64,000 bases of DNA from Rhizobium sp. BK418 (GTDB lineage: Bacteria; Pseudomonadota; Alphaproteobacteria; Rhizobiales; Rhizobiaceae), in NCBI RefSeq assembly GCF_004341105.1, contig NZ_SLZK01000003.1:434001-498000 (forward strand), in the 5' to 3' direction. The position numbers and the translations under genes are program-made. Under the pieces are notes generated by a model. The model was not told the DNA's origin. It made no database searches and saw nothing but the letters and a program-made list of their open reading frames with translations. This document shows, piece by piece, positions 1-8,669 of this stretch (its first letter is position 1; the number at the start of each line of letters is the position of its first letter).

Positions 1-407
1 TTCTTGAGAAACGTCCGCGTGCGGCCCTCGGGAAAATCCGGCAACTCGCCGAAGACTTCGTAGCCCTGACGCTGGTAGGCACTGAGCGCATGCGGGTTGA
101 ACGTGTCGATCCAGGCACCGCGACAGCCACGGGCGGCCGCTTCTTCCTCCGCTTTCGCAAGGATCTTGCCGGCTATGCCACTGCCGCGCAGCATGTCGGG
201 AATGTACAGCATCTGCACGAAGAGCCAGCCCCAGGCGGTGAAGCCGGACAGGCCGCCGGAGACCTTTCCATCGGTATCGCGGATCAGGACGGCTAGCAGC
301 TGTCGTTCCGACGGGCCGACATCGGCTGTGTTGAAAGCCGTCAGCCCATCGGCGATGACCGCAAGCTCTTCCGGTGAAGGGGAGGCGGTGAGCTCGAACT
401 CTGCCAC
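1..407 (-). CDS. GNAT-family N-acetyltransferase, 3' end cut by window edge
   Basis: Reading leftward from a GTG at 405-407 gives about 135 residues before the window ends. The middle contains a hydrophobic strand followed by LRGSGIAGKIL, which fits the acetyl-CoA binding Q/RxxGxG/A loop of GNAT enzymes, and a later NPHALSAYQRQGYE segment typical of the GNAT C-terminal half. The GTG is chosen because AAGGA sits eight bases upstream and the codon begins two bases after the stop of the upstream membrane-protein gene, so the two are probably co-transcribed. The substrate cannot be told from sequence. The C-terminus is missing. Confidence 0.85.
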   Translation of the reverse strand, partial: MAEFELTASPSPEELAVIADGLTAFNTADVGPSERQLLAVLIRDTDGKVSGGLSGFTAWGWLFVQMLYIPDMLRGSGIAGKILAKAEEEAAARGCRGAWIDTFNPHALSAYQRQGYEVFGELPDFPEGRTRTFLK

Positions 408-409
408 GG

Positions 410-2482
410 CTAGCGTCCTTCGCGCCACCACATGGCGCCAAAGGCCAGAAGCAGAATTCCGACACCCGCAAATCCCGCGAAGAGCGGCAGGGTATTGATG
501 CCCTTCAGCACGGTCTCATTGGTCATGCGGATCTGCATGCGGTCATTATCTGTCACGCGCACCTGGCCGCGCACCGGCAGGATCGGCGGAACGTTGATCG
601 TACCGGCATTGTTGACGACGCGAGCCACTAGGCCGCGGCTCTTGTCGGTGATCGGCTTCAGCGCCGACGTCGTTGAGATCATCGCCTTGAATTCCGGCGC
701 GTCGACCGCGCCAACATGGGCGAGCGTCGTCAGGTCCCCGTTGCGAATCTCGAAAAGCCCGATCTCGTCCATGCGCTTTTCCGCCTTGTAGAGACCGGGC
801 TCGGTCTGCGTCAGCGGCAGGTTTTCGGTCCTGCCGGAGGGGTAGCGCACGATTGCGTCGCCCGGCGCATCGCCGATCGTCTGGCGCGTGATTTCCAGTG
901 TGCGGCCGGACGCACGAGCCGTCAGCGCCTCTTCTTCCAGCGCCGGTTCCTTCATCAGCCAGTGGGCGATGCGGCGATAGAGGGAAACATGCGGACCACC
1001 GCCCTCGAAGCCGCGCGCCCAGAGCCAGCCCTGGTCGGAGAGCAGCATGGCAACACGGCCCTGGCCGGCACGGTTCAAAACGAGCAGAGGATGATTATCG
1101 GCGCCGACCATGACAGTCTGGCCCTGCGGTCTGCCGACATCGACGCTGCGGAACCAGCGGCCCCAATGCGGCGGTTCGTCGGCAGAACCATCGAGCCCGC
1201 GGGTGACGGGATGCTTGCGACCCTGTTCGGAAAGGCGGGGGTAGAAGGCCTGTTCGATCATCCGTCCGGTCGGCTCGGCCGGCAGCACGGAGGCGAGCGG
1301 CGTCATGGCGATCGATTCCGGGCTCGCGTGTTCGGGACCGGCCGCAATCAGCAATGCGCCGCCATTTTCCACATACTGGGCGATGTTGTCGTAATAGAGC
1401 ATCGGCAGCACATTGGCGCGATCCTGATAGCGGTCGAAGATGATCAGGTCGAAATCCTTGATCTTGTCGACGAAGAGCTCTCGCGTCGGGAAGGCGATCA
1501 GCGACAGCTCGTTAATCGGCGTGCCGTCCTGCTTTTCAGGCGGTCGCAGGATGGTGAAATGTACGAGATCGACGGACGCATCCGATTTCAGGAGATTGCG
1601 CCAGGCGCGTTCGCCCGCATGCGGCTCGCCCGAGACGAGGAGAACGCGCAGGTTTTGGCGAATGCCGTCGATAATGTGGACGGCGCGGTTATTGGCGTCC
1701 GTCACCTCGCCGGGGATGCCGGCAACAGAGAATTCCAGGACATTCGCGCCGCCGCGCGTCACCTTGAAGGAGAAGGGCGTATCCTGGCCGGGCGTTGCCT
1801 GGAGCGTGGCGATCTCGTCGCCGTTGAGACGTACCGTCACGGTTGCCGCGCCGCCAGGGCTCGGGCCGTCGTCGAAGACACGCAGCATAAGCTGCTGCTC
1901 CTCGTTGACGATGCCGAAGCGAGGCGCCTTGATGACTTCAATGCGACGGTCGAACTCGTTCGGTTTGCCGGTAATCAGGCCATGGATCGGTGCGTCGAAG
2001 CCCAGTGCCTGATTGACGCCGGGCACGTCATGCACCTCGCCATCCGTCAGCATGATCGCCCCACCGACCCGCGAAGGGGGTACATCGGCGATGGAAGCGG
2101 CCAAGGCCTCGAAGAGGCGGGTGGAAGGCATATCGGAATTGCGGTCCTCGTTCACGTCGACGAAGCGGGGCTCGATCTGCGGGAAGCGGGCGAGCTGGGT
2201 CTTCAGCGAAGCAAGCGCGTCATCCGTCATCGTCATACGATCGGCTGTCTGCTGGCTCTGGCTGCGGTCGACGATGACGGGCACGATGGTGGAAAGCGGA
2301 TCGCGGTCTTCCTGCAGCAGCACGGGATTGGCGAGTGCGGCGAGCAGTGCAAGCGCTGCCAGCGTGCGGATCCATGCGCCGCGCATGCCGCGCCAGATCG
2401 CGAAGGCGGCGATCAGCAGCACGATGGCAGTCAGTACCGCTAAATAGGGCCAGGGCAAGAAGGGCGAATAATCAAGCGTCAT
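410..2482 (-). CDS. Membrane-anchored von Willebrand A / glutamine-amidotransferase-like protein (MoxR operon)
   Basis: This 690-residue protein has two membrane segments at about 7-29 and 37-56 and one near the C-terminus at about 665-685, so the bulk should be a periplasmic or cytoplasmic domain between anchors. Residues from about 70 include VDRSQSQ, which matches the DxSxS metal-ion-dependent adhesion motif of von Willebrand A domains. The middle, with LLVSGEPHAGERAWRNLL and a later GGALLIAAGPEHA, resembles the class I amidotransferase-like fold found in such proteins, without an obvious catalytic Cys. It starts one base after the stop of the DUF4159 gene. The family is associated with MoxR chaperones, but its exact role is not known to me. 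Confidence 0.85.
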   Translation of the reverse strand: MTLDYSPFLPWPYLAVLTAIVLLIAAFAIWRGMRGAWIRTLAALALLAALANPVLLQEDRDPLSTIVPVIVDRSQSQQTADRMTMTDDALASLKTQLARFPQIEPRFVDVNEDRNSDMPSTRLFEALAASIADVPPSRVGGAIMLTDGEVHDVPGVNQALGFDAPIHGLITGKPNEFDRRIEVIKAPRFGIVNEEQQLMLRVFDDGPSPGGAATVTVRLNGDEIATLQATPGQDTPFSFKVTRGGANVLEFSVAGIPGEVTDANNRAVHIIDGIRQNLRVLLVSGEPHAGERAWRNLLKSDASVDLVHFTILRPPEKQDGTPINELSLIAFPTRELFVDKIKDFDLIIFDRYQDRANVLPMLYYDNIAQYVENGGALLIAAGPEHASPESIAMTPLASVLPAEPTGRMIEQAFYPRLSEQGRKHPVTRGLDGSADEPPHWGRWFRSVDVGRPQGQTVMVGADNHPLLVLNRAGQGRVAMLLSDQGWLWARGFEGGGPHVSLYRRIAHWLMKEPALEEEALTARASGRTLEITRQTIGDAPGDAIVRYPSGRTENLPLTQTEPGLYKAEKRMDEIGLFEIRNGDLTTLAHVGAVDAPEFKAMISTTSALKPITDKSRGLVARVVNNAGTINVPPILPVRGQVRVTDNDRMQIRMTNETVLKGINTLPLFAGFAGVGILLLAFGAMWWREGR

Positions 2483-2483
2483 G

Positions 2484-5297
2484 TCACTGTCCCAGCCGTT
2501 CGAGCAGGTCGGGCACGTGGACCTGATCGGTCTTGTAGTTGCCGGTCAGCATGTACATCATGATGTTGACGCCGGCGCGGAAGGCATATTCGCGCTGCGT
2601 TTCATCCGGCGGCACGGTCGGAAGCACCGGCATTTCATTCTCGTCGATGGCCCAGGCACCGGCAAAGTCGTTTGCCGTGATCAGGATCGGCGAAACGCCA
2701 TCCGCGGCGGCGGCCGGCTTGTTGCTGTTGCTCTGGCCGTTCTGCCGCGCCTCGATCCAGAGCGGGCTGCCGGTGTAACGGCCAGGGAAGCTCGACAGAA
2801 GATAAAAGGACTTGGTCAGCACGTGGTCGTGCGGAACAGGCTCGAGCGGCGGAATGTCCAGATTGGCAAGGATCTCTTGCAGACGCTGGCCGTTGGCGGT
2901 CGTGTCGTTGCTGCCTTCGAGCGAGTCCATTTGGTCGCGCGTATCGAACAGCACCGTGCCGCCATTGCGCATATAGGCGTCGATGCGGCTGATGGCGGCG
3001 TTCGACGGCATGGGCGCGGTTGCCGAAATCGGCCAGTAGATGATCGGATAGAAGGCAAGTTCGTCCTTGTTGAGGTCGATGCCAACGGGTGGGGCCGGCT
3101 CCAGCGTCGTGCGGTAGGTCAGGAATTTCGTCAGCCCATCGAGCCCCTGCTCGGAAATATTGTCCACATCCTGTTCGCCGGTTACGACATAGGCGAGATG
3201 GGTATTATCGAGCCGCTGCAGGATGATGTCGTCACCGGGCTGGGTATCGTTGGCATGCATGATATCCGGTCGCAGCATGAGGCCGGCCGCGAGGGCAACG
3301 GCGATCGTTGCTGCAGTGCGGGCGCGCGGGCGCATGCGGGAGAAAGCGCCATTCATGAAGAGTACGATCAGGCTGTCGGCGAGAAGCAGCAGGAAGGCGA
3401 TGAAGAACAGTGCCGGCTTGGCCGACCAGCTTTCGCCACCGATAAGGCCGGCACGCACGACATTGACGCCGCTCGTATCGAGCGGTTTCAGGTCAGCATT
3501 TTCGGGGAGCACGTTCAGTGCAGCAAAACCGTCCTCGGAGCCGTAGAGGCCGGGCGGATTGTCAAAATTGGCAATGGGCGCTGCCTTGGCATTCGGGATC
3601 AGCGGACGGGCATTGCCGGTTTCGGTAACCAGCGTGCCTTTGGCCGTCAGCATTCGGAAGGGTGGCAGGGTTTCGGCAATGCGCGCGCTGCCCGATGATT
3701 CCGAGGTCACACCGCCGGAGCGCGAGATCTGGATGAGGTGTCGCAACATTTCAACGAAGGTGCCCGAAATCGGCAGGTTCGACCAGGTCGCCTCGGCGCT
3801 CACATGAAAGAGCACGATCTGGCCGGCATTCATCTTGTTCATGGTCACGAGCGGCGTACCGTCAGTGAGGCTTGCCCAGGTACGCTCCGCGAGATCCGGT
3901 GTTGGCTCGGCCAGCACCTGGCGGTTGACCGTCACGTCGGTCGGCCGCGGTATGCCGGCAAAGGGGCTGAAGCTCGGAAATTCTGCCAGCGCCTGCGGTT
4001 CGCTCCAAGACAGGCTGCCGCCGAGGGCGCGTTCGCCCTGGCGTAGAATGACCGGGATCAGCGGATCCTCGGCCGGTGCGGCGGCAAGGCGCGGACCGGC
4101 GAAACGCAAGAGCATACCGCCATTCGATATCCAGCGCTGCAGTGGCGCGTAGGTATCCTCCGGCAGGCGGCCGATATCGGCCATGATGATAACAGAGGGA
4201 TTGTTGGCGAGCAGCTTTGGAATGGCGACCGAGAGATTGGCATCGTTTGGGCGCACCAGATCTGCATAGGGTTCCAGCGCCCGCTGGATGTAATAGAGCG
4301 GCGACAACAGCGGCTGGAATTCATCGCCGCTTTCGCCCGAGAGAAGCACGACCCGGCGGCGCTTGAAGGCATCGTCGAGCAGATGCACTGCGCCTGCGGT
4401 GGCGCCGGTGTTGATGCTGACGCGGGCAAAATCGTTGCGCATTTCGAAGGGGGCCGAAATGCCGGCATTGACACTGGTTTGGCCGGGCGCAAAGTCGGCC
4501 CTGCCGGTGGCGATCACGCGTCCCTGCGCATCCTGTGCGTTGATCGGGACGGAGACCGCGCCACTGGGGCTGAGGCGGGTGACCTTCACCGTCATCGCAT
4601 CTGCCGTATTGGTGGCGCCTGAAATGGCGACCGTCTGGGCTGCATCGCCTTCGATAAGGCGTAGTTCTGCGGGCTGGAGCTCGGAGAGTTGACGTACAGT
4701 GGCATCGTTGTCGCGGCTTACCGTACCATCGGTGAGGAAGGCCAGCGTGCCGGGACGGGCGCCGTTGAGAGCCGAGCGCAGAGCTTCGAATGCGCGCTGG
4801 CGATCCGGAACGAGCGGCTTCGGTTCGGCCGCGCGAAGCTTTTCGCGGGCGGCCGAGGCGGTCCCGGGTGTCGCATCATTTGTGGGATCGGCGGTGAATG
4901 CAATGGAGACGACTGCGCCGGCGGACTCGGCATCGGCAATCAGAGCGTCGGCCGTCTGGACACGGCGCTCCCAGTCGGGCGCCGAAGCCCAGCTATTGTC
5001 GACGAAGAGGACGAGCGGACCACCGGATGCGACCGTGCCGGTACGCGGATTGACGACCGGATCGGCGATCGCGAAGATGATGGCGGCTGCGAGCAACATG
5101 CGCAGCAACGTAAGCCACCAGGGGGTCTGTGCCGGCGTTTCCTCGCGCCGCAGCACTGTCGCAAGGATTTTCAGCGGCGGGAAAACTTCCGCCTGCGGGC
5201 GCGGCGGTGTCAACCGCAACAGCCACCAGATAACGGGAAGGGCAATCAGCGCGCCGAGGATGGCGGGGTAGGCGAAGGCAAAGGGAAGCGCGCTCAA
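2484..5297 (-). CDS. BatA-like N-terminal / DUF4159 membrane protein
   Basis: The 937-residue product begins with a BatA-type membrane region: hydrophobic segments at about 9-28 and 58-78 around the PPRPQAEVFPPLKIL linker. A von Willebrand-like domain follows (LVLFVDNSWASAPDW); its motif reads DNSWA rather than DxSxS, so metal binding may be weakened. Two more hydrophobic segments lie near residues 630-680, and the last about 230 residues resemble DUF4159 (LNKDELAFYPIIYWP). Its ATG overlaps the DUF58 stop by four bases, indicating translational coupling. Such proteins accompany MoxR ATPases and are thought to help assemble or activate envelope or metal-containing enzymes; here the client is unknown. 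Confidence 0.88.
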   Translation of the reverse strand: MSALPFAFAYPAILGALIALPVIWWLLRLTPPRPQAEVFPPLKILATVLRREETPAQTPWWLTLLRMLLAAAIIFAIADPVVNPRTGTVASGGPLVLFVDNSWASAPDWERRVQTADALIADAESAGAVVSIAFTADPTNDATPGTASAAREKLRAAEPKPLVPDRQRAFEALRSALNGARPGTLAFLTDGTVSRDNDATVRQLSELQPAELRLIEGDAAQTVAISGATNTADAMTVKVTRLSPSGAVSVPINAQDAQGRVIATGRADFAPGQTSVNAGISAPFEMRNDFARVSINTGATAGAVHLLDDAFKRRRVVLLSGESGDEFQPLLSPLYYIQRALEPYADLVRPNDANLSVAIPKLLANNPSVIIMADIGRLPEDTYAPLQRWISNGGMLLRFAGPRLAAAPAEDPLIPVILRQGERALGGSLSWSEPQALAEFPSFSPFAGIPRPTDVTVNRQVLAEPTPDLAERTWASLTDGTPLVTMNKMNAGQIVLFHVSAEATWSNLPISGTFVEMLRHLIQISRSGGVTSESSGSARIAETLPPFRMLTAKGTLVTETGNARPLIPNAKAAPIANFDNPPGLYGSEDGFAALNVLPENADLKPLDTSGVNVVRAGLIGGESWSAKPALFFIAFLLLLADSLIVLFMNGAFSRMRPRARTAATIAVALAAGLMLRPDIMHANDTQPGDDIILQRLDNTHLAYVVTGEQDVDNISEQGLDGLTKFLTYRTTLEPAPPVGIDLNKDELAFYPIIYWPISATAPMPSNAAISRIDAYMRNGGTVLFDTRDQMDSLEGSNDTTANGQRLQEILANLDIPPLEPVPHDHVLTKSFYLLSSFPGRYTGSPLWIEARQNGQSNSNKPAAAADGVSPILITANDFAGAWAIDENEMPVLPTVPPDETQREYAFRAGVNIMMYMLTGNYKTDQVHVPDLLERLGQ

Positions 5298-6214
5298 AAC
5301 TGTCCTCCATGCGTTGCCTTTGCCGGCATGCCGGAAAGATACATATGGACAGCGACCAGCGCTTCGGATGCCAGATGATCGGTACGATGGCTGACGAAGG
5401 TCCAGCCGAGATGGCGCAACGACTGGCCGAGATTTTCGCGGCGGGCGAGGTAGGCGTTGCGATAGGCCTCACGCAGGCTCTCGGCCCGACCTGATGTCAG
5501 CCGTTCGCCGGTCTCGGGATCGGTGAATTCGGTGCGGCCGTTATAGGGAAAGATTTCCTCGGCCGGATCGGCGATCTCGACGACGTGGCCGCGCAGACCA
5601 CGGCGGGCAAGCGGGCCGAGGCGGGCCATAATGGAGGGCGCGTCATCAAGGAAGTCGCCGATGAGGATGAGATCGCTCCAGCCGCGCACCATGACGGTTT
5701 CCGGCAGGCCGCCAGTCAGAGGGGCGTGCATCAGGGCAGCAGCAAGCCGCTCGGCAGCATTGCGGGCAGAGATCGGTTCCATGACACCGGGGCAGCCGAT
5801 ACGCTCGCCGGAACGGGCAAGAATTTCGGCAAGCGCCAGCATGATGACGAGCGCGCGGCTTTCCTTTGACGCGCTGCCATAGGTCGACTGGTACATCATC
5901 GACGGCGACATGTCGGCCCAGAGCCAGATCGTGTGGGCGGCTTCCCATTCACGGTCGCGCACATAGGTATGGTCGTCGCGAGCGGAGCGGCGCCAGTCGA
6001 TGCGCGACAGGCTTTCGCCTTCGCTATAGGGGCGGAACTGCCAGAAATTCTCGCCGATACCGCGTTTGCGGCGGCCATGCCAGCCGGCAATCACGGTATT
6101 GGCGATGCGTTTGGCTTCGACCAGACAATCCGGCACGAGGGAGGCCCGCTGTCTTGCGCGGGGGAGGGCATCGCTGCCGGGTGTCGGATTGACGATCTGT
6201 CCGATAGATGCCAC
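5294..6214 (-). CDS. DUF58 domain-containing protein
   Basis: The 306-residue protein carries the DUF58 hallmark stretch in which a basic RRKRGIGENFWQFRPYS leads into GESLSRIDWRRSARDD, followed by a von Willebrand-like core (LWADMSPSMMYQS, a DxSxS motif). It has no clear membrane segment. It lies 13 bases downstream of the MoxR gene and overlaps the next gene by four bases. DUF58 proteins are nearly always encoded with MoxR ATPases and are thought to act with them in protein activation. The specific target in this organism cannot be inferred. Confidence 0.92.
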   Translation of the reverse strand: MASIGQIVNPTPGSDALPRARQRASLVPDCLVEAKRIANTVIAGWHGRRKRGIGENFWQFRPYSEGESLSRIDWRRSARDDHTYVRDREWEAAHTIWLWADMSPSMMYQSTYGSASKESRALVIMLALAEILARSGERIGCPGVMEPISARNAAERLAAALMHAPLTGGLPETVMVRGWSDLILIGDFLDDAPSIMARLGPLARRGLRGHVVEIADPAEEIFPYNGRTEFTDPETGERLTSGRAESLREAYRNAYLARRENLGQSLRHLGWTFVSHRTDHLASEALVAVHMYLSGMPAKATHGGQF

Positions 6215-6227
6215 GCGCAGCGCTTCC

Positions 6228-7238
6228 TTATCCCTTTGCCTGCTTCACCAGTCCGGCGATCACGTCTCGCACCGACATGCCCTCGGCACGGGCAGCGAAC
6301 GTCAGCGCCATGCGGTGCTCGAGAACGGGCTCGGCGAGTGCATAGATATCGTCGAGCGAGGGCGCCAGGCGACCTTCATAGAGGGCGCGGGCGCGGGCGC
6401 AGAGCATCATCGCCTGGCCGGCGCGTGGGCCAGGACCCCAGGCGACATGCTTGTCGGTGGAGGCATTTCCCTGACCCGGACGGGCGGAGCGCACCAGCGA
6501 AAGGATGGCGTCGACAACCGTGTCGCTGACCGGCATCTGGCGCACGAGCGTCTGGATTTCTATCAGACGTGCGGCGTTGATGACCGGCTCGGGCTTGGCT
6601 TCGGTGAGACCGGTGGTCTCCAGCAGGATTTGACGTTCGGCCGCAAGCTCCGGATAGTGGACATCGACCTGCAGAAGGAAGCGATCGAGCTGAGCTTCGG
6701 GAAGCGGATAGGTGCCTTCCTGCTCCAGCGGGTTCTGCGTCGCCAGAACGTGGAAGGGTGATGGCAGGTCATAACGCTGGCCGGCGATGGTGATATGATA
6801 TTCCTGCATCGCCTGCAGCAGCGCCGACTGGGTGCGCGGCGAGGCGCGGTTGATTTCGTCGGCCATCAGAAGCTGGGCGAAGACCGGACCCTTGACGAAA
6901 CGGAAGGAGCGGCGACCGTTCTCGTCCTGGTCCATTACTTCGGAACCGAGAATATCTGATGGCATCAGGTCGGGCGTGAACTGGATGCGGTTTGCAGCAA
7001 GGCCCAACACTTCGCCTAGCGTCGTCACCAGCCTCGTCTTGGCGAGACCAGGGACACCGACGAGAAGGGCATGACCACCGGAAAGGACGGCGAGAAGCGT
7101 GTTTTCAACCACGCTTTCCTGACCGAAGATGACCTTGGAAACTTCCGCGCGGACGGCGGCGATATCGGATAGCGCTCTTTCTGCGGCGGCGACAATCGCC
7201 TGTTCATCGAGGCTGGCTTCGGTCTTGATCATACCCAT
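6228..7238 (-). CDS. MoxR-family AAA+ ATPase
   Basis: The product of about 336 residues is an AAA+ ATPase of the MoxR group. Walker A is GVPGLAKT at about residues 61-68 and Walker B is LLMADEIN ending near 130; sensor and arginine-finger segments follow (ATQNPLEQEGTYPLPEAQLDRF). I chose the ATG at 7236-7238 because GGAG lies six bases ahead; the in-frame TTG at 7250 and ATG at 7244 have poorer spacing. It is the first gene of the five-gene minus-strand operon. MoxR proteins act as ATP-driven chaperones for metal insertion or complex activation, often with von Willebrand-domain partners such as those encoded downstream. Confidence 0.93.
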   Translation of the reverse strand: MGMIKTEASLDEQAIVAAAERALSDIAAVRAEVSKVIFGQESVVENTLLAVLSGGHALLVGVPGLAKTRLVTTLGEVLGLAANRIQFTPDLMPSDILGSEVMDQDENGRRSFRFVKGPVFAQLLMADEINRASPRTQSALLQAMQEYHITIAGQRYDLPSPFHVLATQNPLEQEGTYPLPEAQLDRFLLQVDVHYPELAAERQILLETTGLTEAKPEPVINAARLIEIQTLVRQMPVSDTVVDAILSLVRSARPGQGNASTDKHVAWGPGPRAGQAMMLCARARALYEGRLAPSLDDIYALAEPVLEHRMALTFAARAEGMSVRDVIAGLVKQAKG

Positions 7239-7398
7239 GGGCATCTCCAACGGCTGAAATCATTCGGCTGCGAATCGTCTGACTTTAATAGGCGTGCCTC
7301 ATACCCGATACAGTTATGAAGATGTTGCGGGCTGACAAGTTTGTTCCAAATGACTATCTCGTGACTGTATTTTGTTAAGAGCAAACCGAGACGGAAGA

Positions 7399-8022
7399 AT
7401 GGCAGCCGAGGAAATGAGGCATAGCGCGGATGCAGCGGGACTTGCCGCGCTTATTTCGCGCGCCTCCGAGGCGAAATCCGGCAAAAAGCGCGGGTTACCG
7501 CCCGTAGACAAGTGGAATCCGCCTTTTTGCGGCGATATCGACATGGAGATCCGGGCGGATGGCACGTGGTTTTACATGGGCACGCCGATCGGCCGGCAGC
7601 CGCTGGTCCAGCTCTTTTCGACCGTCTTGAGGAAAGACGAAGACGGGAAAACCTATCTCGTAACTCCTGTGGAAAAGGTCGGCATCAGGGTCATCGACGC
7701 GCCCTTTGTCGCCGTCGAGATGAATGCAAGCGAGCGGGATGGGCAGCAGGTTCTGACGTTCCGCACCAATGTCGGCGACGTCATAGAGGCCGGCAAGGAT
7801 CACCCTTTACGCTTCCCGAGGCATGCGAAAGATAGTGAACTGAAGCCATACCTGCATGTGCGGGGGCGGCTCGAAGCATTGGTTTCGCGCGCCGTGATGT
7901 ATGAACTGGTCGAACTCGGCGAAGTGGCCGAGGTCGCCGGCCGGGAAATGTTCGTCGTTCGCTCCGGCAGCGGGACCTTTCCGATCATGCCGGCCGACGA
8001 ACTGGAAGCTGCCTCCCGATGA
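7399..8022 (+). CDS. DUF1285 domain-containing protein
   Basis: The predicted protein has 207 residues. It contains a tryptophan-rich front (LPPVDKWNPPFCGDIDMEIRADGTWFY) followed by GTPIGRQPLVQLFSTVLRKDEDG and LVTPVEKVGIRV, a pattern I recognise as DUF1285. Function is not established. The ATG at 7399 is favoured over an in-frame TTG at 7372; another possible ATG lies at 7414. Its stop overlaps the Nudix gene start as ATGA at 8019-8022, so the DUF1285, Nudix and CCA-adding genes look like one translationally coupled operon. The gene is divergent from the MoxR operon, with about 160 bases between them. Confidence 0.88.
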   Translation: MAAEEMRHSADAAGLAALISRASEAKSGKKRGLPPVDKWNPPFCGDIDMEIRADGTWFYMGTPIGRQPLVQLFSTVLRKDEDGKTYLVTPVEKVGIRVIDAPFVAVEMNASERDGQQVLTFRTNVGDVIEAGKDHPLRFPRHAKDSELKPYLHVRGRLEALVSRAVMYELVELGEVAEVAGREMFVVRSGSGTFPIMPADELEAASR

Positions 8023-8669
8023 GTGACGCGATCAGCACGACCTACCCCTTATTTTCGGCTGCCGAGTTCCGCCGGCGCGCGCTCCACCAGATCGGCGCAC
8101 CCATCGATCATGCCTGGCGTGACCATGGCGATCATGCGCTCAATCCCGATATCGTTGCGCTGGTCGAGACCTTCAAGCTGCGCGACGCGGCCGTACTGGT
8201 GCCTGTCATCGATGATGGCGATGAGGCAAAGGTGATCTTCACCAAACGCACGGCGACGCTGCGCAAGCATTCCGGCCAGATTGCCTTTCCCGGCGGCTCG
8301 ATCGATCCCGACGATGTCTCCCCCGAGATGGCGGCGATCCGCGAAACCGAGGAGGAGATCGGTCTTGCTGGCGGTTTCGTCGAGACGGTCGGGCGGCTGC
8401 CCAACTACCTGTCGTCCACCGGGTTCCGGATCACGCCCGTTCTCGGCGTCGTACGACGCGGCTTTTCGCTGCAACTCAATCCGACCGAAGTGGACGATGT
8501 TTTCGAGGTGCCGCTTTCCTTCCTGATGGACCCGGCCAACCATACGCGAGACAAGCGCATGGTCGACGGTATCGACCGGCATTTCTACCGCATGCCGTAC
8601 AAAACACGAATGATCTGGGGCATCACTGCGGGTATCGTCCGCACGCTCTATGAAAGGCTTTACGCATGA
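8019..8669 (+). CDS. CoA-type Nudix hydrolase (CoA pyrophosphatase)
   Basis: The 216-residue protein has the signature LRKHSGQIAFPGGSID immediately before a Nudix box (from GGSIDPDD through AAIRETEEEIGL), a combination specific to the CoA-pyrophosphatase Nudix subgroup (NudL/PCD1-like). Members cleave coenzyme A and its derivatives into phosphopantetheine compounds and adenosine 3',5'-bisphosphate. The key Glu residues of REtxEExG are all present. It overlaps both neighbours by four bases (ATGA), giving a coupled three-gene unit. The substrate assignment is by motif; other dinucleotides remain possible. Confidence 0.92.
   Translation: MSDAISTTYPLFSAAEFRRRALHQIGAPIDHAWRDHGDHALNPDIVALVETFKLRDAAVLVPVIDDGDEAKVIFTKRTATLRKHSGQIAFPGGSIDPDDVSPEMAAIRETEEEIGLAGGFVETVGRLPNYLSSTGFRITPVLGVVRRGFSLQLNPTEVDDVFEVPLSFLMDPANHTRDKRMVDGIDRHFYRMPYKTRMIWGITAGIVRTLYERLYA

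Noticed and set aside
716..2443. Long plus-strand frame of 575 codons
   Set aside because: Antisense to the clear membrane vWA-type gene 410-2482; no recognisable domain and the composition is that of a GC-rich shadow frame.
2481..3698. Plus-strand frame of 405 codons
   Set aside because: Antisense to the DUF4159 gene, with Arg/Gly/His-rich shadow composition and no motif.
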